Shown here: one piece after another, positions 50,369-57,498 of the stretch
Position numbering within the stretch: the stretch's first letter is position 1
How the letters are laid out: the number at the start of each line of letters is the position of its first letter
Assembly: GCA_947492575.1 (NCBI GenBank)
Contig: CANLNK010000012.1
Location: 32,095-96,094, forward strand
DNA length: 64,000 nucleotides
Origin: an uncultured Thalassotalea sp.
GTDB lineage: Bacteria > Pseudomonadota > Gammaproteobacteria > Enterobacterales > Alteromonadaceae
Direction: 5' to 3'
The notes under the pieces: model-generated
Databases searched by the model: none
The model's input: only the letters and a program-made list of their open reading frames with translations
What the model was told of the DNA's origin: nothing
Translations under genes and position numbers: made by a program

Positions 50369-51571
50369 TTAACTTTTTGCAAGCTTTGTTGCCAGTGACA
50401 ATAAGCTTCTATCTTGGCCAGGAGCCATTAATAGTGAATAACCATAAGGTGCGTGTATTTCTTTATTCAATACTTCATTGAATGAAGGAACGGATAAGTG
50501 AGGCAAATGCACCTGTGCAGAGCCTGTAAGCCCAGCTATCGCGGTTAAGGTTAATATTTTCATTCTAAGCTCACTGGTATCCTCAGCAAGCTTTGGCGCG
50601 ATACATGGTGTAGTGGGCAAGAAAAGTGCACTTGTCGCCGTTAGGTGTTCGCTAAGTACTGTTTTGAAAGCTTGTTGAATACTTTCTGCCGCGTGTTGCT
50701 CTTGTGCTGTTAATGCCAACGCCATGTTAAAGCGCTGGGTTATTGCAGGCGCAAATAACGGCTGCTGTTCTTCTATCCATTGTCGGTGTGTCTTCGCGAT
50801 GCTCCGACCTTGCAATATTCTGAATGTGTCCGCCAGCTTGTTTAATAATCTCTGATCAAGGCTAATATGTGTAACACGCTTAAAGCACTTGCTGATTAAG
50901 GACAACTCTGTTTTCAGACTTTCTGCGAGAGATGGTTCGACGAGATCGTAAAGTGCATCACACACGAGCAATTCATCAACGGTATTTACGGGCTGCTTGG
51001 GAAGCAAAGCATCCCCTGTAGTTGCTAATAATTCAGCACTTCTTGTGAACCAGCCAATGGTGTCAAAATTGGGTGCAAGCCCAATTAATCCATCGCTTTC
51101 GATAACGCCATGACTGGGCCTAATACCGTATAAACCACAATAGCTCGCCGGTACACGAATAGACCCACCTGTATCGGTTCCTAAACCGATGTCTGCCAAG
51201 TTTGCTGCGACAGCTGCTGCAGATCCCATGCTTGAACCGCCACAGGCGTGGCCCGGTAGCGAGGGGTTTTCGGCTGCACCATAATGTAAATTGTTTCCCT
51301 CTAGGCTATAGGCAAGCTCATCGGTATGGGTAAAGCCAACGAATTCAGCGCCCTGTGCCATAAGTTTTTGAACACTGGTAGCTGTTTCTGTCGCCGCTAC
51401 TGCTTTTGCTAACCAATCGGGATTTCCTGCGCCACTTTTTTCGCCCGCGACTGCAAATAAATCCTTAACGGCAAGCCTACAGCTTGAAAGTGAGCCGAGA
51501 TCAGTGAGTCGCCACGACTTAGTGCCATGGTCACAGAATATTGCATTTTTGTTGTTAGGGTACTTTTCCAT
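50369..51571 (-). CDS. Amidase signature enzyme of the purine unit
   Basis: The protein (400 residues from ATG 51571) has the Ser-cisSer-Lys triad pattern of the amidase signature family: Lys in LAVKDLF, a GGSSMGSAAAVAANLADIGLGTDTGGSIRVPASYCG block with the cis-Ser and nucleophile Ser (in TGGSIR). The block reads GGSSMGS instead of the usual GGSSGGS. It is first in the five-gene unit, behind operators 3 and 4. Oxalurate or a related ureide is a plausible substrate. A TTG seven codons upstream is open but lies against the operator. No clear ribosome site is seen. Confidence 0.82.
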   Translation of the reverse strand: MEKYPNNKNAIFCDHGTKSWRLTDLGSLSSCRLAVKDLFAVAGEKSGAGNPDWLAKAVAATETATSVQKLMAQGAEFVGFTHTDELAYSLEGNNLHYGAAENPSLPGHACGGSSMGSAAAVAANLADIGLGTDTGGSIRVPASYCGLYGIRPSHGVIESDGLIGLAPNFDTIGWFTRSAELLATTGDALLPKQPVNTVDELLVCDALYDLVEPSLAESLKTELSLISKCFKRVTHISLDQRLLNKLADTFRILQGRSIAKTHRQWIEEQQPLFAPAITQRFNMALALTAQEQHAAESIQQAFKTVLSEHLTATSALFLPTTPCIAPKLAEDTSELRMKILTLTAIAGLTGSAQVHLPHLSVPSFNEVLNKEIHAPYGYSLLMAPGQDRSLLSLATKLAKS

Positions 51572-51592
51572 GGTGGTTAATATTTCACACAA

Positions 51593-51608
51593 CTAACCGA
51601 TCGGTCAA
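51593..51608. promoter_or_regulatory. Operator 3 of the purine regulon
   Basis: CTAACCGATCGGTCAA, with a perfect right half, directly before the amidase gene. It overlaps a possible TTG start codon region. Confidence 0.75.
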
Positions 51609-51718
51609 TCTGAGATTTGGTGATGGTAAATATTCATGAGAATTACCACGGATAAACAGATTTATTGTCGGGCTAAAATAGTGTGGGTTTTGCAATAATA
51701 GTGCCACTGAATTAAAAT

Positions 51719-51734
51719 CTGTCCGATCGGTCAG
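51719..51734. promoter_or_regulatory. Operator 4 of the purine regulon
   Basis: CTGTCCGATCGGTCAG, with the same CCGATCGG centre as the other sites, 126 bp from operator 3 (12 helical turns at 10.5 bp). Confidence 0.65.
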
Positions 51735-51945
51735 TTACGTGTAGGGGTAAGGAGCTATTGACGAAAAGCTAATACACGAACTCAGACGAGCTTTTTCACC
51801 AACATAGTGCAATTTTGCACTTCGTTGGTGTGGAAGAATCTTTGAATTTAAGTATGGAGCAACAGGGGATTGTTGATAAAAATATGATGGAGCTTTGTAA
51901 TTGTTTAGCTTGGCTTAGCTTTGTCACGGCTTAAATCATTTCTAA

Positions 51946-51980
51946 TTTAAGCCGTTAGTTTAAGTCGCTAGTTTAAGCCG
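51946..51980. repeat. 13-bp tandem repeat, 2.7 copies
   Basis: TTTAAGCCGTTAG, TTTAAGTCGCTAG and TTTAAGCCG follow each other without a gap, just after the RraA-like gene's stop. Confidence 0.8.
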
Positions 51981-51990
51981 AAAATATAGG

Positions 51991-52488
51991 CTAAAGAAGT
52001 GAAGATTTGCTGATTAGGATGCCGTTCAGATCACCATAAATCCAATCACCTTGCTCGATGGTCGTGTTTAGCAATGATACCGATTGACCGGTTTCTCCTC
52101 TGCCTTTTTTTACCGTACTTCTTGGTGTAACACCCAATGCCATCACGGCGAGATCCATTTCTGATAGAATTTCAATGTCGCGACAAGAAGCATTTACAAT
52201 CACCCCTGCCCAATTATTTTTAATGGCGTTGTCTGCCATGATATCGCCAATGAAAGCGAACTGTTTACTGGCATTACCATCAATAACAAGGACTTTACCT
52301 GTGCCGTCTTGCTTGAGCGCCTCAACAGCAAAAGAGTTATCATTAGGACAGGTAACCGTGACGGCTTGACCGATAAACTTTTTATTCCCCCCAAAATGCA
52401 TTAAGCCACTGTCAGGTACTTGAACTTGATCTCGACATTCGTCAAACAAGTCAGGTGTAGTAAATGTTTCGGGTGTCATGGCGGTCAT
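51991..52488 (-). CDS. RraA-like protein (RraA / HMG aldolase family)
   Basis: The 165-residue protein has the RraA fold with the aldolase-type residues: GDIMADNA followed by the NASCRDIEI segment with Arg-Asp, and GDWIYGDLNGILI near the end. Members with the Arg-Asp pair are metal-dependent 2-oxo acid aldolases or decarboxylases; E. coli RraA, which lacks the Asp, inhibits RNase E. Here the residues favour an enzyme, perhaps on a 2-oxo acid linked to the purine pathway. It lies 69 bp behind the TetR gene on the same strand. Confidence 0.72.
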   Translation of the reverse strand: MTAMTPETFTTPDLFDECRDQVQVPDSGLMHFGGNKKFIGQAVTVTCPNDNSFAVEALKQDGTGKVLVIDGNASKQFAFIGDIMADNAIKNNWAGVIVNASCRDIEILSEMDLAVMALGVTPRSTVKKGRGETGQSVSLLNTTIEQGDWIYGDLNGILISKSSLL

Positions 52489-52557
52489 GATGGGGATTTT
52501 CCTTCTTTCAACTTAATTTCTTATTGTTTTTTGGGGGATGTTTTGAGTTATAGAGCG

Positions 52558-53193
52558 TTATTCGGGAATGGCTAAGCCTACGCCAGTTAAAATCAATTGA
52601 GCAATGGATTGAGTAATCTTCTCAACGTCGCTGTCTTCATACTCCAACTTGTTTTGTACTAGCAATACCTCTGCTTCAAAATCAGCGTAGTACTGTGTCG
52701 TTGACCATATCGCAAATAAGAGATGCTGAGGGTCGATGGCATTCATTTTTCCTGCGTCGATCCAAGCTTGAAACAATGCAGATTTTTCACGAATCCAAGG
52801 ACGTGCGCTGTTGCGAAGATAGCCTTGTAAATACGGGGCACCACGAATAATTTCTGAAGCGAATAAACGTGACTGCATAGGTTGCTCGATAGCGAGCTTA
52901 ATCTTGCTTTTAATGTAGTTGTATAAAACAACTGCCGGATCGTCATCTGGTGTGATGTTTTCTAACCCTAAATTCCATTGTGCAACAATTCGGTCAAGTA
53001 CCGCCTCGTATAGGCTGTCTTTATTTTTGAAATAATACAGCACGTTAGCCTTGGGTACGTTTGCCTCTTTGGCGATCATGCTCATGCTGGCGCCGTCATA
53101 ACCCGTTTGTGAAAAGAGTTTCTCCGCTGCGTCGAGCAATTGTTGCTGCTTCTTATCCCTGTTAGATTGCTTAGTATTGTCGGTAGCTGCCAT
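52558..53193 (-). CDS. TetR-family regulator, RutR-like
   Basis: The protein (211 residues from ATG 53193) has a TetR HTH (LLDAAEKLFSQTGYDGASMSMIAKEANVPKANVLYYFKNKDSLYEAVL) and a C-terminal domain resembling E. coli RutR (SRLFASEIIRGAPYL, IDPQHLLFAIWSTTQYYADF). RutR binds TTGACC-N4-GGTCAA sites and responds to pyrimidines. Five sites of that type occur in this region, so this protein is the likely regulator of purine catabolism here. The open frame extends upstream to a GTG, but operator 5 lies inside that extension, so I use the ATG. Confidence 0.88.
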   Translation of the reverse strand: MAATDNTKQSNRDKKQQQLLDAAEKLFSQTGYDGASMSMIAKEANVPKANVLYYFKNKDSLYEAVLDRIVAQWNLGLENITPDDDPAVVLYNYIKSKIKLAIEQPMQSRLFASEIIRGAPYLQGYLRNSARPWIREKSALFQAWIDAGKMNAIDPQHLLFAIWSTTQYYADFEAEVLLVQNKLEYEDSDVEKITQSIAQLILTGVGLAIPE

Positions 53194-53236
53194 GATGGTT
53201 AGGATTGTCGAGATGATGAACTTATTGTTAACGCCA

Positions 53237-53252
53237 TTGACCGAAAGGTCAA
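53237..53252. promoter_or_regulatory. Operator 5, at the regulator's own promoter
   Basis: TTGACCGAAAGGTCAA has perfect outer halves and a changed centre. It lies 44 bp before the regulator ATG, consistent with autorepression. Confidence 0.75.
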
Positions 53253-53495
53253 ACACTTTCCTATGTTGGCCTTAATCTCCTGATAATTCTCGGCATATGT
53301 TTTCTGTCCGATGAAAACTTTCATGCTTACATCCCTTTATATTTGTACTTACAATCTTCATATAGTCGCTATAAACTAAGCTTACTTAATAAAGGCTTTT
53401 CTTATGGCTAATATTAAAGCTAAGCCCAAACTAGCAACATCTAGGAATGCTCGCTAAACAAATCAGCTTCAACATCAACAGGTAGGGTTACAGGT
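53253..53495. promoter_or_regulatory. Divergent region between the TetR gene and pgi
   Basis: AT-rich and without a supported gene. A 17-codon ORF at 53404-53457 (MANIKAKPKLATSRNAR) precedes pgi but has no clear ribosome site. No confident promoter could be assigned. Confidence 0.4.
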
Positions 53496-55127
53496 ATGTT
53501 AACGTCTTCAACTGAGTGGCAAAATCTTCAGGATCACTTTAACGCAATAGAATCAGTGCACATGAAAGCGCTGTTTGAACAAGATAGTGAACGTTTCCAG
53601 CGCTATTCAATGACAGCAGCAGGGATAACACTCGACTATTCAAAAAACCGCATTACTGATGAGACGATTGAGCTGTTAGCTGCGCTGGCCAAAGCGACAA
53701 AGGTTGAAGAGCAGCGTGATCGTATGTTCGCAGGTGAAGAGATTAACATCACAGAACATCGTGCAGTATTGCATACTGCACTACGTAACTTCTCTGGCAA
53801 GCCTGTTTACGTTGACGGCGAAGATGTTATGCCGCAAATCGAAGCGACCCGCGAGCAAATGAAGACATTTGTTGATGCTGTGTCTAGTGGGCAGAAGAAA
53901 GGTTACTCAGGTAAGGCATTTACTGATGTTGTTAGCATTGGTATTGGCGGTTCGTTCCTAGGGCCAAAAATCATGTCCGAAGCGCTAAAACCCTACCGCC
54001 AAGAAAACCTGAATGTTCATTTCGTCGCAAACGTTGATGGTTGTCACTTACGTGATGTATTAGCAAAGCTTAATCCTGAAACTACGCTTGTGATTACTTC
54101 GTCGAAGACCCTGACGACACAAGAGACACTTCGAAATACACAGTCTGCTAAAGAGTGGTTCTTAGGTTCAGCAACGCAAACTGACGTTAAATACAACTTT
54201 GCCTGTGTATCTACTAATATTGAAGCCGCTGAAACGTTTGGTATCAGCAAAGATAATATATTCCCTATGTGGGATTGGGTTGGCGGCCGTTACTCGGTAT
54301 GGTCGGCAATTGGTTTACCGTTGGCACTGGCGATTGGTTACGATAATTATGAAGCGTTTTTGAAAGGCGCATACGAGCAAGACTGTCACTTCCAAGAAGC
54401 GCCTTTAACGGAAAATATGCCGGTATTAATGGCATTGCTTGGTGTTTGGTATCGCAATTTCCACGGTGCGCAATCTCAAGTGCTTTTACCTTATTATCAC
54501 TACCTACGTGGACTTCCTGCTTACGTTCAGCAGTTAGACATGGAAAGTAACGGTAAGTCGGTTACATTGGAAAATGAAGAAGTAGACTATGCGACAGGTC
54601 CTATTATTTGGGGATCTGAGGGTACTAACGGTCAGCACTCATTCCACCAGTTGATTCACCAAAGTGAAACGCCAATCCCTGTGGACTTTATGCTGCCGCT
54701 TCATCCTGATTGCGACTACGCTGATCATCACGACATGTTAGCAGCAAACTGTTTTGGCCAAAGCCAAGCCTTGATGGAAGGCCAAACGCAAGAACAAGTT
54801 ATTGCGGCGATGACTAAAGCAAAATGCAGCACAGAAGAAATTAGTAATTTATCAAGCCACAAGGTGATGAAAGGTAATAAGCCAAGCAATACTTTAATTT
54901 TCGATAGATTAGATCCAGAAACCTTAGGTAGTTTAATCGCGCTTTATGAGCAAAAAGTGTTCGTACAAGGCGTGGTTTGGCAGATTAACTCATTTGACCA
55001 ATGGGGTGTTGAGTTAGGTAAAGTATTGGGCAATAAAGTGTTGGGCACATTACAAGATAGTAATGCAGAGCTTACTATGGACGGCTCAACTAATGGCTTA
55101 GTCGCACTTTATCGTCAACGAAAATAA
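53496..55127 (+). CDS. pgi: Glucose-6-phosphate isomerase
   Basis: Pgi interconverts glucose-6-phosphate and fructose-6-phosphate. The 543-residue protein shows DVVSIGIGGSFLGPKIMSEAL (about 146-166), the family signature region WDWVGGRYSVWSAIGLPLAL, and GSEGTNGQHSFHQLIHQ with the catalytic Glu/His. The second signature lies at the end in NSFDQWGVELGKVL. Length is normal. It stands alone on the plus strand. Confidence 0.98.
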   Translation: MLTSSTEWQNLQDHFNAIESVHMKALFEQDSERFQRYSMTAAGITLDYSKNRITDETIELLAALAKATKVEEQRDRMFAGEEINITEHRAVLHTALRNFSGKPVYVDGEDVMPQIEATREQMKTFVDAVSSGQKKGYSGKAFTDVVSIGIGGSFLGPKIMSEALKPYRQENLNVHFVANVDGCHLRDVLAKLNPETTLVITSSKTLTTQETLRNTQSAKEWFLGSATQTDVKYNFACVSTNIEAAETFGISKDNIFPMWDWVGGRYSVWSAIGLPLALAIGYDNYEAFLKGAYEQDCHFQEAPLTENMPVLMALLGVWYRNFHGAQSQVLLPYYHYLRGLPAYVQQLDMESNGKSVTLENEEVDYATGPIIWGSEGTNGQHSFHQLIHQSETPIPVDFMLPLHPDCDYADHHDMLAANCFGQSQALMEGQTQEQVIAAMTKAKCSTEEISNLSSHKVMKGNKPSNTLIFDRLDPETLGSLIALYEQKVFVQGVVWQINSFDQWGVELGKVLGNKVLGTLQDSNAELTMDGSTNGLVALYRQRK

Positions 55128-55147
55128 GCACATTAGGACTAAATGCC

Positions 55148-55465
55148 CTAGTTTGAATATTTGCGATACTCTGGGTGAAACTCGATGTAATCACACCAGA
55201 TACTGAAGCTCTCCTTGGTGTATCGCTTGTCTGTCGTTTTATACCACCTAGAAATAAGCCTAGGTGGTAATCTGAACTTAACTTTCCTACCGTCTATTGC
55301 CACGTAACAAGCGAGCTCTCGAGTTGTTAGGTTTTCCACTTTTACGCGCAAAAAACCTTCCAAAGAATAGCCAAACTCGGTCTTTATATTGGGCATTGCT
55401 TGTGTGCTAGGTGCGCATAGCAAAATAACTAAAAGCCAAACGAGCTTGTATTTAATAAAGTTCAT
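55148..55465 (-). CDS. Small secreted protein of unknown function
   Basis: The 105-residue protein has a signal peptide (YKLVWLLVILLCAPSTQAMP, cleavage near residue 23). The mature part is short, with two cysteines (ELACYVAIDGRKVKFRLPPR and FSIWCDYIEF) that could form a disulfide. It shares a pattern with the protein encoded at 59375-59746: V.VEN, Cys, G....F.L..R..S, then a second Cys. It overlaps the EamA gene by four bases (ATGA), so the two are probably cotranscribed. No family is recognised. Confidence 0.72.
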   Translation of the reverse strand: MNFIKYKLVWLLVILLCAPSTQAMPNIKTEFGYSLEGFLRVKVENLTTRELACYVAIDGRKVKFRLPPRLISRWYKTTDKRYTKESFSIWCDYIEFHPEYRKYSN

Positions 55466-56343
55466 TTCTTTACTCTGCTATTATTTATGCCTTTTTCAAG
55501 GAAGATTAGCGAACCTATCATCAATACTAACCCCACCGATAAGCGCGTTAAATCGGCACTTTCGCCGAATAATGTTAGTGAGAATATGACCGCAAAAGGA
55601 ATGTAACCGTTATTCATTACGGCTAAGGTTTGCGGTGAAACTTGCTTAGCGCCATAGTTCCAACATGCAAAGCCAAGCCCCGACGCGACAATACCTAAGT
55701 ATAGTAAGACTAACCACTGATTGGCGTTAATGTCATTTACGCCTTGGTAAGCGCCATTGGAGATAATGACGATTAAGCTAAAGATAGCGCCTCCCATATA
55801 CATAATTGCCATGTAATTTGCGTGTTCTCTTATCGTTGGTTTGGCTGCCTGAGTTTGCAGACGAGTGACATGGCGATAGCCTACTTGTCCAATCGCGAAG
55901 GCAAGATTGGCGATTTGCAAAATAGTAAAGCCCGTCAGCCAGCTCTCGTCATTTGGCGCTTTGTAAACGATAATGGCGGCACCGATAATAGAGCCGATAA
56001 TGGCTACTAACGCTGCTGCGCTAAAGCGCCGATCGAGTAATGATGCAAATAAATAAACGTATATTGGGGTAAAAATGGTTAACACTGCCACTAAATAGCC
56101 AGGTAAAAATTGATACGATTGAATATATGCCCAATACATCACACCAAACTGGATTGCGCCCAACCCAAGCAACTGAACGCTGAGTTTTTGCTGTGTCGCA
56201 AAGCGTAAAAAAGGGATAAAAACCAAGGCACAAAGTAGTAAGCGTAATGCCGATACAAGACTCGGGTCGATGCCAGTTAGCTGGCCTTTGATCAGGCCAA
56301 ATGAGAAGGCCCAAAGTATAGAGACGAAAATTAGTGCTTTCAA
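55462..56343 (-). CDS. EamA-family (DMT superfamily) transporter
   Basis: The 293-residue protein has ten predicted membrane helices in two EamA halves (LWAFSFGLIKGQLTGIDPSLVSALRLLLCALVFIPFLRF at the start; a second half from about 145 with LVLLYLGIVASGLGFACWNYGAKQVSPQTLAVMNNGYIPFAVI). Such proteins export amino acids or metabolites. The frame opens with TTG 56343; no better start is seen. The substrate is unknown. Confidence 0.88.
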   Translation of the reverse strand: MKALIFVSILWAFSFGLIKGQLTGIDPSLVSALRLLLCALVFIPFLRFATQQKLSVQLLGLGAIQFGVMYWAYIQSYQFLPGYLVAVLTIFTPIYVYLFASLLDRRFSAAALVAIIGSIIGAAIIVYKAPNDESWLTGFTILQIANLAFAIGQVGYRHVTRLQTQAAKPTIREHANYMAIMYMGGAIFSLIVIISNGAYQGVNDINANQWLVLLYLGIVASGLGFACWNYGAKQVSPQTLAVMNNGYIPFAVIFSLTLFGESADLTRLSVGLVLMIGSLIFLEKGINNSRVKK

Positions 56344-56601
56344 AGCGCTTTATTGTTTGTTAAAAGTAGCGTGCTTTGAATAGTAACATAGTGACACAAA
56401 GCGCTGAACAAGGGTTCCCCTCTTTTGTTAAAACGTGATTTCCCTCTGTGTGAATTGTGAAATAAAAATGAAATTGTCATTTTATTTCGATTTCTTGCTT
56501 GAAAGCGCGAATTGTTGTCACCATGTCTATCGTAACAAAATAAAAATGCACTAGTGCCAATGCGGTATCAAGTGGAAGTCAGAAAGAAGAGAAATATTGC
56601 T

Positions 56602-57351
56602 ATGGCAAACTTAGTTCCAATCAAAAAAGAACAACATCAAAATTTAAAAGTTGCGGCTAAGCGCGACTTAAGTCACATCGCAGATCAGCACATTGTTCCA
56701 ATTACTGCAATTGAGTACTCAAAAGCAGCTGTAAGCTTCCCTGTAGTTATCGTTAAAGATCCAGATTCAGGTCGTTTCCGCTCTGTAGCTATGCTCGGTT
56801 TAGAAACAGGTGAAAACTTATTCTTAAAAGATGACGCGTGGACAGGTATTTACGCGCCACAAAGCACAACAATGGTGCCATTTGCATTAGGTATCGACCC
56901 AGACAAAGAGAAAACACTAACGGCATGTATTGATTTAGACAGCAAGTACGTTGGTGAAGACCAAGAATTACCATTATTCGATGAAAATGGTGAAGATTCT
57001 GAGTTATTCAAAAATGTTCAAAACGGCTTAGGTCGTTTATACGAAAACGAACTTATGACTGAAAAGTTCATCAAGGAAGTTCAGGATGCTGGCTTACTTG
57101 AAGAAGTTGAAGTGGTAATGGGTTTTGCGGATGGCGACAAGAAGAAGTTAGTTGGCATCTACACCATTAAAGAAGCTAAGCTTGGTGAACTAACAGACGA
57201 GCAAGCGTTGGATTTTCACAAGCGTGGTTTATTCATCCCAATTTACGCGATGTTAACGTCTATCGGTCAAATAAACCGTTTAGCACAGCTTCGCAACGAG
57301 CGTAGCGACAAGAAGATGACTGGTATTCAAATCGTACCTGTTCAAAAATAA
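56602..57351 (+). CDS. SapC-family protein
   Basis: The protein (249 residues from ATG 56602) matches the SapC family along its length: MANLVPIKKEQHQNLKVA, HIVPITAIEYSKAAVSFPVVIVKD, and GIYAPQSTTMVPFALGIDPDKE. The family is named from Caulobacter S-layer work, but a molecular role is not established. No signal peptide is evident. A longer open frame starts 16 codons earlier at 56554, but its first residues do not look like the family. A terminator follows. Confidence 0.85.
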   Translation: MANLVPIKKEQHQNLKVAAKRDLSHIADQHIVPITAIEYSKAAVSFPVVIVKDPDSGRFRSVAMLGLETGENLFLKDDAWTGIYAPQSTTMVPFALGIDPDKEKTLTACIDLDSKYVGEDQELPLFDENGEDSELFKNVQNGLGRLYENELMTEKFIKEVQDAGLLEEVEVVMGFADGDKKKLVGIYTIKEAKLGELTDEQALDFHKRGLFIPIYAMLTSIGQINRLAQLRNERSDKKMTGIQIVPVQK

Positions 57352-57368
57352 GTCAAACGATTTATTTT

Positions 57369-57396
57369 AAAAAAGGGGCCTTGTGCCCCTTTTTCT
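57369..57396 (+). terminator. Terminator after the sapC-like gene
   Basis: AAAAGGGGC / GCCCCTTTT stem with a five-base loop and T-run, about 18 bp after the stop. Confidence 0.9.
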
Positions 57397-57498
57397 TTAC
57401 TATTAACGATAGAGTGACAAAAATTTAACAACGTCCTCAAGCTATGGTAGCTTATCGTCAATCGCTAACGAAGTTATGCAGTTGATAACGAGGATACC

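Larger units (their letters stand above)
51572..51990. promoter_or_regulatory. Control region of the five-gene purine unit
   Basis: This region contains operators 3 and 4, a long hairpin (51797-51830, CACCAAC/GTTGGTG outer and AGTGCAA/TTGCACT inner stems) and a 13-bp tandem repeat (51946-51980). No ORF is convincing. The hairpin has no T-run after either arm, so a terminator role for it is doubtful. Confidence 0.6.

Noticed and set aside
53194..53256. Longer TetR N-terminus starting at GTG
   Set aside because: It would read through the operator palindrome, and TetR HTHs normally begin 8-20 residues after the start, as with ATG 53193.
53404..53457. 17-codon ORF upstream of pgi (MANIKAKPKLATSRNAR)
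   Set aside because: No clear ribosome site and no regulatory pattern such as repeated codons; kept only as a note in the intergenic entry.
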